A DNA stretch of 64,000 nt from Blautia caecimuris (GCF_024622975.1 NZ_JANJZT010000007.1:62001-126000); one strand, 5' to 3'. Shown: positions 43,519 to 53,829, numbered from the stretch's first letter. The notes: generated from the sequence alone by a model not told the origin. Translations and numbers: made by a program.

Positions 43519-45747
43519 TCAGATTTTTTTCAGCTTGGCAAAACCTGCAAACATCTTTTTTGTTCCTGCTCTGTCAAAGTCTACTGTAACCTCGTAATCT
43601 CTTCCACCCTCTACGATGTCCTTTACGATTCCCACACCGAATTTTACATGGCGAACCGTATCGCCCACTCCGTAGTCAAGACTCTCTGCTTTTTTTACCT
43701 GAAAGCTTTTGGGCTGGAAGGCCTTTGCCTGAAAAGCCATTTTCATCTGCATATAGCTGCTTTTTGCAGAAGTAGTTTCCGGCATCTTTGGCTTGTGCTC
43801 CTGAATGGTATGTCCCAGTTCCACCAGCTCCCGGGGAATCTCTCTTACAAATCTGGAAACACGATTGTACTGGGTTTCACCGCGTACCATTCGCTGCTGG
43901 GCGCTTGTAAGGGTCAGCTCCTTCATTGCTCTTGTGATCCCCACATAGCAAAGCCTTCTTTCCTCCTCCATATCCGACAGATCTGCAGAAAAAATACACA
44001 TACTGCTTGGGAACATTCCGTCTTCCATCCCTGCCAGATATACGTAAGGAAATTCAAGGCCCTTGGCGCTGTGCAGAGTCATAAGAAGAACATAATCCTG
44101 ATCAGGATCCACAGAGTCAATGTCAGCAACCAGGGCAATTTCCTCCAGAAAACCGGAAAGGGTTGCCTCTCGTCCTTCTGCCGCCATGGCTTCCTGATAG
44201 GAGACTGTTTTTGAGATCAGTTCGTCAATATTTTCAATCCTTGCTCTGGACTCTTCTGTATCCTCTTCCTTTAACTCATCCACATATCCGGTAAGATCAA
44301 TAATCTCCTCCAGAAGTTCTTCCACTGTATATGCAGCCGCCTTGCTTTTCAATGACTGAATAAAAGTCACAAAACCGTCAATTTTTGACTGGGCTCTTCC
44401 AAGAGACGGAATTTCCTCAGATACCCGCAGGGCATCATAAAAGCTGATCTGCATATGGTCTGCATACTGCTGAACCCGTCCCACAGTGGTTGCTCCGATT
44501 CCCCGTTTCGGCACGTTAAGAATCCTTCGCACAGCCAGATCATCGGAAGCATTGTCAATTGTTTTCATGTAAGAAAGAAGATCTTTAATCTCCTTTCGGG
44601 CATAAAAGTTCACCCCGCCTACGATCTTATACGGAATGTTTGCAAGAAGACACTTTTCCTCAAAAAGTCTGGACTGGGCGTTTGTCCGGTAAAGGATCGC
44701 ACAGTCACGGTAGCTGCATTTGCCCTCTCTCCGCCTGGAGGCAATATCTCCCACCACATACTCAGCTTCTTCAAAGCCGTTCATAAACTGGCGAAAATGG
44801 ATTTTTTCTCCCTCGGGATTCTCTGTCCACAGAGTTTTGGGCTTTCGCTCCGTATTATTTGCGATCACTTCATTTGCCGCATTCAGGATGTTCTGGGTTG
44901 AACGGTAATTTTGTTCCAGGCGAATGACTTTTGCCTCCGGAAAAACCTGTTCAAATCCAAGAATGTTTCCGATATTTGCTCCGCGGAATTTGTAAATAGA
45001 CTGATCGTCGTCACCTACCACACAGAGATTTTCATATCTGGATGCAAGAATACTTACAAATTTAAACTGGGCCGTATTGGTATCCTGATACTCATCCACC
45101 ATAATGTAACGGAACCGTTCCTGATAAGACTCCAGAACCTCTCCGCAGTTCTGAAACAGTTCTACTGTTTTTACGATCAGATCGTCAAAATCAAAGGCAT
45201 TGTTTCTTCTTAATGAAATCTGGTATTCCCGATAGATCTCAGCAACCTTTTTTTCATTAAAATCAGCTGCGTTCATCAGCATTTCATCCGGTGTAACAAG
45301 CTCGTCTTTTGCATGAGAGATCTGAGCAAGAAGAGAGCGTTCTTTATATTTCTTGGTATCCACGTTCAGCCTTCTGCACACATCTTTTATGAGAGTTTTC
45401 TGATCGTCTGTATCATAAATGGTAAAATTATTATCATATCCGATGCGGTCTGCATGTCTGCGAAGAATTCTCACACAAGTAGAATGGAAGGTAGACACCC
45501 AGACACTTCCCCCGTCCAGACCTACGATCTTATCCACACGCTCTCTCATTTCCTGAGCAGCCTTATTTGTAAAGGTAATAGCAAGAATATTCCAGGGGTT
45601 TACTCCCTTTTCTGCGATCAGATAGGCGATTCTGTGAGTCAGTACTCTCGTTTTGCCTGAACCTGCTCCTGCCAGGATCAGAAGAGGACCTTCGGTATGG
45701 TAAACAGCCTCCTGCTGCATATTGTTTAATGATTCATATATACTCAT
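43519..45747 (-). CDS. pcrA: ATP-dependent DNA helicase PcrA (UvrD/Rep family)
   Basis: This 742-residue superfamily 1A helicase acts in repair and removal of proteins from DNA. It has Walker A GAGSGKTRVLTHR near the N-terminus, DEYQDTN (motif II), QNYRSTQNIL, TLHSAKGLEF and YVGITRA motifs, and the C-terminal Tudor-like region GDTVRHVKFGVGIV typical of PcrA for contact with RNA polymerase. Start by AGGAG at good spacing. Length matches the family. Confidence 0.96.
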   Translation of the reverse strand: MSIYESLNNMQQEAVYHTEGPLLILAGAGSGKTRVLTHRIAYLIAEKGVNPWNILAITFTNKAAQEMRERVDKIVGLDGGSVWVSTFHSTCVRILRRHADRIGYDNNFTIYDTDDQKTLIKDVCRRLNVDTKKYKERSLLAQISHAKDELVTPDEMLMNAADFNEKKVAEIYREYQISLRRNNAFDFDDLIVKTVELFQNCGEVLESYQERFRYIMVDEYQDTNTAQFKFVSILASRYENLCVVGDDDQSIYKFRGANIGNILGFEQVFPEAKVIRLEQNYRSTQNILNAANEVIANNTERKPKTLWTENPEGEKIHFRQFMNGFEEAEYVVGDIASRRREGKCSYRDCAILYRTNAQSRLFEEKCLLANIPYKIVGGVNFYARKEIKDLLSYMKTIDNASDDLAVRRILNVPKRGIGATTVGRVQQYADHMQISFYDALRVSEEIPSLGRAQSKIDGFVTFIQSLKSKAAAYTVEELLEEIIDLTGYVDELKEEDTEESRARIENIDELISKTVSYQEAMAAEGREATLSGFLEEIALVADIDSVDPDQDYVLLMTLHSAKGLEFPYVYLAGMEDGMFPSSMCIFSADLSDMEEERRLCYVGITRAMKELTLTSAQQRMVRGETQYNRVSRFVREIPRELVELGHTIQEHKPKMPETTSAKSSYMQMKMAFQAKAFQPKSFQVKKAESLDYGVGDTVRHVKFGVGIVKDIVEGGRDYEVTVDFDRAGTKKMFAGFAKLKKI

Positions 45748-45776
45748 ATTTTCTCCTATATTCTGTCAGTTCATCA

Positions 45777-45842
45777 TTTTTTCCCTGCATGTCTCGGGAT
45801 TTCGGCATATACATGCCAAGACCCCTGCAGGATAGTGACCTG
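45777..45842 (+). repeat. Copy (B) of the dispersed element, second hairpin only
   Basis: CCTGCATGTCTCGGGATTTC followed by GGCATATACATGCC and CCCTGCAGGATAGTGACCTG aligns with the 3' halves of copies C and D. The inner stem GGCAT/ATGCC is perfect; the outer stem GTCT/GGAT pairs with wobbles. It lies between argD and pcrA. Confidence 0.75.
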
Positions 45843-45985
45843 TAATCAGTAGCTTTTACTTCCAGCGCATTCCTGCATACACTCTGATTTCCTGTATCAT
45901 GCCCTTCATTGTATCATAGATCTGCGCCTTTATGAATAAAAATATTTCATCCGCATTTAAAACTGCATTTGAAAAAAGCCCGGCA

Positions 45986-47179
45986 TTACGCCAGGCTTTT
46001 TTCCAGTTTTTCAATCATTTCATCAATATCTTCTTTTGTGATCACAAGAGGCGGAACCAGTCTCAGTACATCGCTTCCTGCTGAAATCACCAAAAGTCCG
46101 TTTTCCAGAGCCTTACTTACAATCGTCCCCACGGAAATACCCTGTATCACAAGTCCCTGCATAAATCCTTTTCCACGTCTCCGGGAGATAATTTCATATT
46201 TATCCACAAGAGCGTCCAGTTTTTCCTCCAGATACGGAGTCAGCTCACGGACATGCTCCAGAATATGATCTTTCTCAAAAATATCAAACACCTTGCTCAC
46301 TGCTGCGCACACAAAGGGATTTCCTCCATAGGTGGTTCCATGATCTCCAGGTTCCAGAGACGCTGCCGCCGCTTTTTCTCCCAGAACAAAAGCGCCTACC
46401 GGAACACCGCAGCCCAGAGCCTTGGCGCAGGTCATAATATCCGGCTTTACACCGTAATCCTGCCATGCAAAATATGTTCCCGTACGTCCCATACCGCACT
46501 GTATCTCGTCAAAAATCAAAATCAGGTCTTTTTCATCGCAAAGAGCTCTCAACCCCTGCAAAAATCCCGGATCTGCCGGATAAATTCCGCCTTCCCCCTG
46601 AACCACCTCTGTGAGAATGGCGCAGGTTTTGTCTGTGATCTGGACTTTTACACTTTCCAGATCATTAAAATCCGCAAATTTCACGCCGCCGATCAGTGGC
46701 TCAAAGGGTTCCCGGTAATGAGCGGTCCCGGTAACAGAAAGAGCTCCCATGCTCCTTCCGTGGAAGGAATGGTTCATGGCAATGATCTCATATCTCTCCC
46801 CGTTATACTTCGTGCAGGAGTATTTCCGGGCAGCCTTCAGCGCTCCCTCTATGGATTCTGTACCGCTGTTTGTAAAAAACGCCCTGCTCATGCCGCTGGC
46901 TTTTGCAAGCTTTTCTCCTGCCTCGCTCATAGGCTCATTATAATAAAGGTTTGAAATATGAAGCAGTTTGTCGATCTGCGCTTTCAGCGCCTCGTCATAG
47001 CCGGGATAATGATATCCCAGAGCATTTACCGCAATCCCTGCCGCAAAATCAAGATATTCTTTTCCCTCTGTATCATAAAGCCGGCAGCCTTCTCCACGGT
47101 CAAACATGACCGGAAATCGGTTATAGGTATGAAGAATACTTTTTTCTGCCTGCTCCATCTGTTCATGCATGCTCATCAT
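45986..47179 (-). CDS. argD: Acetylornithine aminotransferase
   Basis: This 397-residue class III PLP aminotransferase makes N-acetylornithine in arginine synthesis. It has the [14 protein letters not shown] start, [27 protein letters not shown] and the PLP lysine in [11 protein letters not shown]. Its start overlaps the end of argB by 17 bp, and it is the last gene of argCJBD. Confidence 0.95.
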   Translation of the reverse strand: MMSMHEQMEQAEKSILHTYNRFPVMFDRGEGCRLYDTEGKEYLDFAAGIAVNALGYHYPGYDEALKAQIDKLLHISNLYYNEPMSEAGEKLAKASGMSRAFFTNSGTESIEGALKAARKYSCTKYNGERYEIIAMNHSFHGRSMGALSVTGTAHYREPFEPLIGGVKFADFNDLESVKVQITDKTCAILTEVVQGEGGIYPADPGFLQGLRALCDEKDLILIFDEIQCGMGRTGTYFAWQDYGVKPDIMTCAKALGCGVPVGAFVLGEKAAAASLEPGDHGTTYGGNPFVCAAVSKVFDIFEKDHILEHVRELTPYLEEKLDALVDKYEIISRRRGKGFMQGLVIQGISVGTIVSKALENGLLVISAGSDVLRLVPPLVITKEDIDEMIEKLEKSLA

Positions 47180-48059
47180 AATATTTTTCGCCGTCCTCTC
47201 TTAAAATAGCTGTTCCGATTCCTTTATTTGTAAAGATCTCCAGAAGAAGGCTGTGAGGAATCCTGCCGTCCAGAATATGCACCCGGTTTACTCCGTGTTC
47301 AATGGCGTCAATGCAGTTTTTCAGCTTGGGGATCATTCCTCCGCCTACATAGCCGTCTGAGATCAGCTTTTCCGCCTCGTGAATATGTAGCTCGGATATC
47401 AGACTTTCCGGATCATTCTGATCCTTGTAAACTCCTTCAATATCAGAAAGAAAAGCAAGCTTTTCCGCATGGACAGCCTCGGCAATGGCGCAGGCAGCGT
47501 CATCTGCATTAATATTATAGGAATCATAATTCTCATCATATCCTACCGGAAAAATAATGGGCAAAAAATCCTGTTCCAGAAGCTCATGAAGGATTCTCGG
47601 ATTGACCTCCTGAATCTCTCCTACATATCCGATGTCCTCTCCGTTTGACAGCTTCTTTGTGCATTTCAGAAGTCCGCCGTCCTTGCCGCTGATTCCAACT
47701 GCGTCCACTCCCAGAGATTCTACAAGCGTAACCAGCTCTTTGTTTACTTTTGCAAGAACCATTTCTGCAATTTCCATGGTGTCTTTATCTGTGACACGAA
47801 GGCCGTTGACAAATCTGGGCTCCATTCCCACTTTATTTACCCAGCGGCTGATTTCCTTTCCGCCGCCATGAACAATGATCGGTTTAAAGCCTACCAGCTT
47901 CAGAAGAACTGCATCCTTAATTACATTTGCTTTCAGCTCCTGATCAAGCATAGCGCTTCCGCCGTATTTGATCACCACGATTTTCCGGTTAAATCTCTGA
48001 ATATAAGGAAGCGCCTCGATCAGCACCTCTGCCTTGTCCAGATATTTCTGTTTTACCAT
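47163..48059 (-). CDS. argB: Acetylglutamate kinase
   Basis: This 298-residue kinase phosphorylates N-acetylglutamate, the second step of arginine synthesis. Motifs: VIKYGGSAM near the start, the HGGGKEI substrate loop, [10 protein letters not shown] and the C-terminal GGMIPKL. The N-terminal helix (residues 1-20) is of the kind found in arginine-inhibited hexameric enzymes, so feedback inhibition is likely. GGAGG precedes the ATG. Confidence 0.96.
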   Translation of the reverse strand: MVKQKYLDKAEVLIEALPYIQRFNRKIVVIKYGGSAMLDQELKANVIKDAVLLKLVGFKPIIVHGGGKEISRWVNKVGMEPRFVNGLRVTDKDTMEIAEMVLAKVNKELVTLVESLGVDAVGISGKDGGLLKCTKKLSNGEDIGYVGEIQEVNPRILHELLEQDFLPIIFPVGYDENYDSYNINADDAACAIAEAVHAEKLAFLSDIEGVYKDQNDPESLISELHIHEAEKLISDGYVGGGMIPKLKNCIDAIEHGVNRVHILDGRIPHSLLLEIFTNKGIGTAILREDGEKYYDEHA

Positions 48060-48147
48060 TTTTTTCCTCCTCGATTTCCTTTTTCTCTCTTCTTCCTTAC
48101 AGTCCGTTTCTCAGCCACTATGATACAGCCAACCATAACCAGCCACT

Positions 48148-48177
48148 GCTCTGACAGATCTTAATATCCGTCAGAGC
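48148..48177 (-). other. Inverted repeat between argJ and argB
   Basis: GCTCTGAC and GTCAGAGC are perfect inverted repeats separated by 14 nt in the 148-bp gap. No T run follows on the minus strand, so it may be a processing or attenuation hairpin rather than a terminator. Confidence 0.45.
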
Positions 48178-48207
48178 CTTTATTCGTTGTACCTTTTATC
48201 TTCCGAA

Positions 48208-49431
48208 TCAGGAACGGTAATCCGCATTGATCTTCACATAATCATAAGTAAGATCACAGCCCCAGGCGGTTGCTGTACAGTCTCCCATTTTAATGTCTGC
48301 AATCGCTGTTACCGCATCCTCAGAAAGAATTTTAGTTGCCTCATCCTCACTGTAGCCTGTGGAAACACCGTTCTCAATAATCTTAATCTTTCCGGCTCTG
48401 CTCTCAAAATACAGATCAACCTTTTCCGGATCAAACTGGGCGCCGGAATATCCCATAGCGCAGAGGATACGGCCCCAGTTGGCATCATGGCCGTAAATCG
48501 CCGCCTTTGTAAGTGAGGAAGTCACCACTGATTTACTTAAAGTCACTGCCTGCTCTTTACTTTCTGCCCCGATGATCTTCACTTCAAAAAGAGCGGTGGC
48601 ACCTTCGCCGTCTCCTGCGATCTTTTTGGCAAGCTGAGTATTTACATAATTAAGTGCTTGGCAGAAAGCCCGATAATCTTCATTTTTTTCTGTGATCTCC
48701 GGATTCCCTGCCATACCGTTTGCCAGAAGGAGAACCGTGTCGTTGGTTGAAGTATCGCCGTCTACAGAAACCATATTGTAGGTATCTTTTACGTCCTGGC
48801 TTAAAGCCTCCTGCAGAAGCTCCTTGGAAATATTCACATCTGTTGTGACAAATCCAAGCATGGTACACATATTGGGATGGATCATTCCGGAGCCCTTGCA
48901 CATTCCGCCTACTGTCACTGTTTTTCCGCCGATCTCAAACTGAACTGCCGCCTCTTTTTCTACGGTATCTGTTGTCATAATGGCTTTCGCTGCCTGATTT
49001 CCTGCTTCCAGGCTTCCGTCAAGCTCCGGCGCCATAGCCTCTACACCGGCTGCAAGCTTCTGAACCGGAAGCTGCATTCCGATCACACCAGTGGAAGCCA
49101 CAAGCACGCTGTCCGGGTCTACCTTGAGGGTTTTTGCTGCTGCCAGGGCTGTCTCTTTGCAGCATTCAAAGCCTTCTTTGCCTGTACATGCATTGGCAAT
49201 CCCACTGTTGCAGATGATCACCTGAGCCTCCGGCTGATTGTACACAATATCCTGGTCCCATTTTACCGGAGCCGCCTTAACGATATTGGTGGTAAAGGTT
49301 CCTGCTGCCTTACAGGGAACCTCACTGTATACCATTGCCATATCCGTTCTTCCCTGATATTTGATCCCGGCAGCTGTAGAGGCTGCCTGAAATCCCTTTG
49401 CCGCTGTCACGCCGCCTGTAATGATATTCAT
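48208..49431 (-). CDS. argJ: Glutamate N-acetyltransferase / amino-acid acetyltransferase ArgJ
   Basis: This 407-residue protein recycles the acetyl group from acetylornithine to glutamate. The self-cleavage site is visible as [12 protein letters not shown], with Thr190 as the new N-terminal nucleophile of the beta chain. Cysteine replaces the more usual alanine before that threonine. ATG 49431 has AAGGAGGAG upstream; the longer frame to 49470 is not supported. No argA or argE is in the window, consistent with a cyclic pathway. Confidence 0.95.
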   Translation of the reverse strand: MNIITGGVTAAKGFQAASTAAGIKYQGRTDMAMVYSEVPCKAAGTFTTNIVKAAPVKWDQDIVYNQPEAQVIICNSGIANACTGKEGFECCKETALAAAKTLKVDPDSVLVASTGVIGMQLPVQKLAAGVEAMAPELDGSLEAGNQAAKAIMTTDTVEKEAAVQFEIGGKTVTVGGMCKGSGMIHPNMCTMLGFVTTDVNISKELLQEALSQDVKDTYNMVSVDGDTSTNDTVLLLANGMAGNPEITEKNEDYRAFCQALNYVNTQLAKKIAGDGEGATALFEVKIIGAESKEQAVTLSKSVVTSSLTKAAIYGHDANWGRILCAMGYSGAQFDPEKVDLYFESRAGKIKIIENGVSTGYSEDEATKILSEDAVTAIADIKMGDCTATAWGCDLTYDYVKINADYRS

Positions 49432-49547
49432 AATAATCTTCTCCTCCTTTTTTCCTGCTCCGGAATCCACTCTGTTTTTCCGGTTTCAGAGTTTCTCCGC
49501 TTTCTGTCACACACTGTACCTGCAGTACTTCATCGTTATATTTTGTG

Positions 49548-50588
49548 TTACGGCACCATGGGAATCTGGCGAAGTCCCTCTGCCTCATCAAAGCCGAACA
49601 TCAGGTTCATATTCTGAACCGCCTGACCTGCTGCGCCTTTTACAAGATTATCCATTGCTCCCATCATAATAATACGTCCGGTGCGGGGATCGATCTTAAA
49701 GTTTACATCCACAAAATTGCTCCCTTCCACCCACTTTGTCTGAGGGCATACGTCTTTATCAAGGACACGGACAAACTGTTCTTTTTCATAATATTTATCA
49801 TAGGCTGCCTTTACTTCCTCATAGGAAACTTTTTTCTTCAGAGAAGCATAGGCAGTGATCAGAATTCCCCTGTTCATTGGGATCAGATGAGGGGTAAAAT
49901 TCAAAACCACCTCTTCGCCGCAGGCATAGCCAAGCTGATCTTCGATCTCCGGAGTATGTCTGTGTGAAGCAACGCCATATGCCTTGATGTTTTCATTTAC
50001 TTCACAGAAAAGATTATCCACCTTCGCTCCTCTTCCGGCCCCTGAGGTTCCGGATTTTGCGTCAATTATAATGGTAGACGGATCAATCATTCCCTCTTTA
50101 AGAAGGGGATAAATGGAAAGCGTGGAGCAGGTTGGATAACATCCCGGATTGGCGATCAGCCGCGCTCCTTTGATCTTTTCCCGGTTGATCTCACAGAGTC
50201 CGTACACGGCCTCTTCGATAAACTGAGGTGCCTTATGCTCTATCCCGTACCACTTTTCATATTTTTTTACATCTTTAATACGAAAGTCCGCACTGAGGTC
50301 GATCACCTTTGCCCTGGAAAGAATCCCTTCATTTACAAGAGAAGCGCAAAGCCCCTGAGGTGTTGCGGTAAAAATCACATCCACTTCATCTGCCAGAGCT
50401 TCCATGTTATCATCCATACATTTTGCATCCACCAGCTTAAAAAAGTTCTGATAGATTCCTGCGTATTCCTTATCAATATAGCTTCTGGATCCATACCAGA
50501 CCACTTCTGTTTCTTTATGTCCCAGCAAAAGTCTTGCCAGCTCGTTTCCCGCATAGCCGGTGGCTCCGATAATTCCTGCTTTTATCAT
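49548..50588 (-). CDS. argC: N-acetyl-gamma-glutamyl-phosphate reductase
   Basis: This 346-residue NADPH enzyme is the third step of arginine synthesis. It has the GATGYAGNELARLL nucleotide loop and the catalytic Cys in ANPGCYPTCS. ATG 50588 has AAGGAGGAG upstream. It is the first gene of argCJBD, behind a promoter overlapped by arginine-repressor-like boxes. Confidence 0.96.
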   Translation of the reverse strand: MIKAGIIGATGYAGNELARLLLGHKETEVVWYGSRSYIDKEYAGIYQNFFKLVDAKCMDDNMEALADEVDVIFTATPQGLCASLVNEGILSRAKVIDLSADFRIKDVKKYEKWYGIEHKAPQFIEEAVYGLCEINREKIKGARLIANPGCYPTCSTLSIYPLLKEGMIDPSTIIIDAKSGTSGAGRGAKVDNLFCEVNENIKAYGVASHRHTPEIEDQLGYACGEEVVLNFTPHLIPMNRGILITAYASLKKKVSYEEVKAAYDKYYEKEQFVRVLDKDVCPQTKWVEGSNFVDVNFKIDPRTGRIIMMGAMDNLVKGAAGQAVQNMNLMFGFDEAEGLRQIPMVP

Positions 50589-50663
50589 AATAAATTCTCC
50601 TCCTTTGTCCATACGGCATCTTCTTTTTATGTATGTGTATGCCGTTTCTGTCAGGATGATAAG

Positions 50664-50692
50664 ATTATACATCCATTATGCATAATATGCAA
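50664..50692 (-). promoter_or_regulatory. argC promoter with ArgR-like box
   Basis: On the minus strand TTGCAT (50692-50687) and TATAAT (50669-50664) are 17 bp apart. The spacer is filled with the AT-rich palindrome ATTGCATATTATGCATAAT, which resembles the ARG boxes of ArgR/AhrC. Confidence 0.75.
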
Positions 50693-50809
50693 TAATTATT
50701 TTTCACAATACATTTTATTTTTTCAGTCTCCCTTTATACAAATTGATTATTACCTATAAATATACTGTAGTTTCCAAAAAATCTTTTTAAAGTTTTTTCA
50801 TTTTGGGTA

Positions 50810-50838
50810 TTGCATATTTATAAAATTTGTTGTATATT
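50810..50838 (+). promoter_or_regulatory. argG promoter with ArgR-like box
   Basis: TTGCAT (50810-50815) and TATATT (50833-50838) are 17 bp apart. The -35 box is embedded in TATTGCATATTTATAAAAT, an ARG-box-like sequence, matching the layout of the divergent argC promoter. Confidence 0.7.
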
Positions 50839-50933
50839 ATCCATTGTTCCCGGAAACATACAGATTCCGGACTAAAACAAAAAACTTATCGAATAATAAT
50901 TTTAAATGATAAATAAACAGGAGGGACTCTATT

Positions 50934-52166
50934 ATGAAAGAAAAAGTTGTTTTGGCATACTCTGGCGGCCTTGATACCACAGCGCTGATTCCGTGGCTGA
51001 AAGAAACCTTTAATTACGATGTTGTCTGCTGCTGCATTAACTGCGGCCAGGGAAACGAGCTGGACGGACTTGACGAGAGAGCCAAGCTTTCCGGAGCTTC
51101 CAAATTATATATTGAAGATATTGTAGATGAATTCTGTGATGAATATATTATGCCATGCGTAGAGGCAGGCGCTGTATATGAGCACCAGTATCTTCTCGGA
51201 ACCTCTATGGCACGTCCGGCAATTGCAAAAAAACTGGTTGAGATCGCACGTAAAGAGAATGCTGTTGCTATCTGCCACGGCGCTACCGGAAAAGGAAATG
51301 ACCAGATCCGCTTCGAGCTTGGAATCAAAGCTCTTGCTCCTGACATCAAGATCATTGCTCCATGGCGTATGACTGACGTATGGACCATGCAGTCCCGTGA
51401 GGATGAGCTGGCTTACTGCCAGGCACATGGAATCAACCTTCCATTTGATGCCCGTCACAGCTACAGCCGTGACCGTAACTTATGGCATATCAGCCATGAA
51501 GGTCTTGAGCTGGAGGATCCTTCCCAGGCTCCAAACTATGACGATATGCTTGTATTAAGCGTAACTCCTCAGAAGGCTCCGGACAAAGAAACAGAGATTA
51601 CCATGACATTTGAAGAAGGTATCCCGAAAACTCTGAACGGAAAAGCCATGAAAGTATCTGAGATCATTACTGAGCTGAACCGCCTGGGCGGAGAAAACGG
51701 AATCGGAATCGTTGATATTGTGGAAAACCGTGTGGTAGGTATGAAATCCCGCGGTGTTTATGAAACTCCTGGCGGAACCATCCTTATGGCAGCTCACGAC
51801 CAGCTTGAGGAACTGACTCTTGACCGTGATACTATGGAAGCAAAAAAGAAACTGGGCAGCCAGTTTGCGCAGGTTGTTTATGAGGGCAAATGGTTCACAC
51901 CTCTTCGTGAGGCAATCCAGGCTTTTGTAGAATCCACTCAGAAATATGTAACCGGCGAAGTAAAACTGAAGCTTTACAAAGGAAATATCATCAAAGCAGG
52001 AACTACTTCTCCATACAGCCTCTACAATGAGTCTCTTGCTTCCTTTACAACCGGCGATATGTACGATCACCATGATGCAGACGGCTTTATCACTCTCTTT
52101 GGACTTCCGCTGAAAGTTCGTGCCATGAAGCTTCTGGAAGTGGAACAGAACAAAAACAATAAATAA
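50934..52166 (+). CDS. argG: Argininosuccinate synthase
   Basis: This 410-residue enzyme joins citrulline and aspartate with ATP. It has the nucleotide loop AYSGGLDTTALIPWL, the HGATGKGNDQIRFE segment and the SRDRNLWHIS region. AGGAGG precedes the ATG. It is divergent from argCJBD; argF and argH are not in the window. Codon use is strongly biased toward the common codons, suggesting high expression. Confidence 0.97.
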   Translation: MKEKVVLAYSGGLDTTALIPWLKETFNYDVVCCCINCGQGNELDGLDERAKLSGASKLYIEDIVDEFCDEYIMPCVEAGAVYEHQYLLGTSMARPAIAKKLVEIARKENAVAICHGATGKGNDQIRFELGIKALAPDIKIIAPWRMTDVWTMQSREDELAYCQAHGINLPFDARHSYSRDRNLWHISHEGLELEDPSQAPNYDDMLVLSVTPQKAPDKETEITMTFEEGIPKTLNGKAMKVSEIITELNRLGGENGIGIVDIVENRVVGMKSRGVYETPGGTILMAAHDQLEELTLDRDTMEAKKKLGSQFAQVVYEGKWFTPLREAIQAFVESTQKYVTGEVKLKLYKGNIIKAGTTSPYSLYNESLASFTTGDMYDHHDADGFITLFGLPLKVRAMKLLEVEQNKNNK

Positions 52167-52176
52167 TCAAAACGAA

Positions 52177-52245
52177 AAGACTGCTGACAGCAAAGCCCCG
52201 GAACATATCCACAGGCTTCTGCTGACAGCAGTCCTTATTTTTTGT
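52177..52245. terminator. Bidirectional terminator after argG
   Basis: GACTGCTG and CAGCAGTC form the outer stem of a long interrupted hairpin, with CAGCA/TGCTG and AGCC/GGCT inside, followed by CCTTATTTTTTG on the plus strand. It separates argG from the convergent AI-2E family gene. Confidence 0.85.
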
Positions 52246-52255
52246 ATTCAGAAAA

Positions 52256-53410
52256 TCAGTCTTTTATCTGTATATTTCTGCTTTTCAGTCTTTTGTACAT
52301 CCACTCACGGAACAGCGCATAAAGTACTGATACCAGCGGGATAAATATCAGCATGCCCACAACTCCCATAAGACTTCCGCCTATGGTAACTGCCATCAGC
52401 ACCCACACAGAAGGAAGTCCCACGGAGCCTCCAACAACATGAGGATAGATCAGATTTCCCTCAATCTGCTGAAGCACAAAGAACAAAATCAGAAACAGCA
52501 GCGCCTGTACAGGACTTATCAGAAAAATCAGGATAAAGCTCACTGCACATCCGATAAACGCACCAAAAACAGGAATCAAGGCTGTAAATGCAATCAGAAC
52601 ACCTACCAGCATTGCATACGGGAACCGGAATATGGTCATTGTCACAAAGAACATGGTTCCCAGAATCACAGCCTCAATGCACTGTCCTGTAACAAATCCG
52701 GAAAAAATATCATTTGCCAGAGAGCATACATGAAGCACATATTTTACGGCTTTTTTGGGAAACAGAGCATAAAGGGCTTTTTTTATCTGAACCATCAGCT
52801 TCTCTTTCTGAAGCAGTACATAGCAGGCAAAAACAAAGCCAATACCAAAGTTCATGGCTGTATTTACAATGCCCAGAGTGACTGTCACAGTAGAAGAAAG
52901 AATATTGTTGACTCCCCTCTGAAGCCCTGTCATAACAGAGTCTAACATTTTCTGCGGCTCTATCTCAAGAGAATTGGCCCACTCCGCAATAGCAGAATCC
53001 TGTTTGAAATTTTCATCAATCCATATCGTAATATTTGTGATTCCCCGCTCAATGTTTCTTCCAAGGCCCATCACTGTCCGTCCCAACTCAGGAACAACTA
53101 CGTTTCCAACAATAAAGATCACAAAAGCAGCTACCAGTATGGCAAGCACAAGACTTACCGGTCTGGCAATCTTACGGACAAGCTTCGTATTCTTCCATTT
53201 TCCTCTGCCGAATACGTTTCTCTCAATAAACTGCATGGGAACATTTAACACAAATGCAATTCCACAGCCTACAAGAAACGGAAAGAACAGGCCGACGATC
53301 CTCATAAGAAAATCAAGTACAACATCCAGATTCTGCAGACCCACGTATAAAAGCACTGTAAAAAGAATCAGATACATACAGTTTTTCATGTTTTCTTTTT
53401 TAAATTCCAA
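52256..53410 (-). CDS. AI-2E family transporter / PerM-like permease
   Basis: This protein of about 384 residues has eight membrane helices and the family's C-terminal VFGAFIGCAVSF, QQIEGNLIYPHVVG and GSLMGVVGMLIFIPL motifs. Family members export AI-2 or act as Na+/H+ antiporters. Upstream residues to 53569 are charged and unlike the family. A TTG at 53410 has GGAGGG seven bases before it and is my preferred start; ATG 53389 is the alternative. Confidence 0.85.
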   Translation of the reverse strand: MEFKKENMKNCMYLILFTVLLYVGLQNLDVVLDFLMRIVGLFFPFLVGCGIAFVLNVPMQFIERNVFGRGKWKNTKLVRKIARPVSLVLAILVAAFVIFIVGNVVVPELGRTVMGLGRNIERGITNITIWIDENFKQDSAIAEWANSLEIEPQKMLDSVMTGLQRGVNNILSSTVTVTLGIVNTAMNFGIGFVFACYVLLQKEKLMVQIKKALYALFPKKAVKYVLHVCSLANDIFSGFVTGQCIEAVILGTMFFVTMTIFRFPYAMLVGVLIAFTALIPVFGAFIGCAVSFILIFLISPVQALLFLILFFVLQQIEGNLIYPHVVGGSVGLPSVWVLMAVTIGGSLMGVVGMLIFIPLVSVLYALFREWMYKRLKSRNIQIKD

Positions 53411-53621
53411 AATATCCCTCCATCCAGGTTCTTTTTTCTGACTGGTCTCATGTGTCCCGTCCGGGCATTTCCCGGACCTGTCGGTATTTCCGATACGACA
53501 CATTCTATCACGGATATGTTTTTCTTGCCAGAGAAATTCTTTAATTTTCTTCTTAAACATTTTGCACAAATTTCAACTGTGATTTTCTGCATTTCCGATA
53601 GTTCAAATTGTTTGTTTTTAA

Positions 53622-53650
53622 TTGACAGAAAATTCTTTTCCATATATAAT
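53622..53650 (+). promoter_or_regulatory. Consensus sigma-A promoter of the guaD leader
   Basis: TTGACA (53622-53627) and TATAAT (53645-53650) match consensus at all positions with a 17-bp spacer. The transcript would begin near 53657 and carry a leader of about 170 nt. Confidence 0.9.
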
Positions 53651-53682
53651 ATAAAGCATATAAATAAAGGTATTTGCAGCAG

Positions 53683-53743
53683 CTTATATAAGTCCATAAT
53701 CGGTTGGACGTTTCTACCAACTACCGTAATAGTTGCCTATAAG
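53683..53743 (+). ncRNA. Purine (guanine-class) riboswitch aptamer, variant
   Basis: P1 is CTTATA/TATAAG, P2 GTCCA/TGGAC with an 8-nt loop containing GG, the joining segment is GTTTCTACC, and P3 is CAACTA/TAGTTG around CCGTAA. Loop GG and CC could form the usual loop-loop contact. The base just before P1's 3' strand (CCTATAAG) is a cytosine, the guanine-selecting identity. P2 is short and the usual AA before GTTTCTACC is missing, so it is a variant. The downstream genes for guanine deaminase and a purine permease fit the ligand. Confidence 0.8.
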
Positions 53744-53784
53744 TCTTATTCAGGGTATCCAAAAAAGGTAGTTGGAATTTTTTT
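53717..53784 (+). terminator. Riboswitch-controlled terminator of the guaD operon
   Basis: GGTAGTTGG (53767-53775) followed by AATTTTTTT is fully complementary to CCAACTACC (53717-53725), which is the 3' part of J2/3 plus the 5' strand of aptamer P3. The terminator and the folded aptamer cannot coexist, so ligand binding should prevent termination. Confidence 0.7.
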
Positions 53785-53829
53785 GCTCAAAACCGCCCTG
53801 GCTGCAAAGAAGAAAGGAAGGTAAACCAC

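Noticed and set aside
43435-44214. A 259-codon plus-strand frame opposite pcrA
   Set aside because: No RBS, no family pattern, and it lies antisense to clear helicase motifs.
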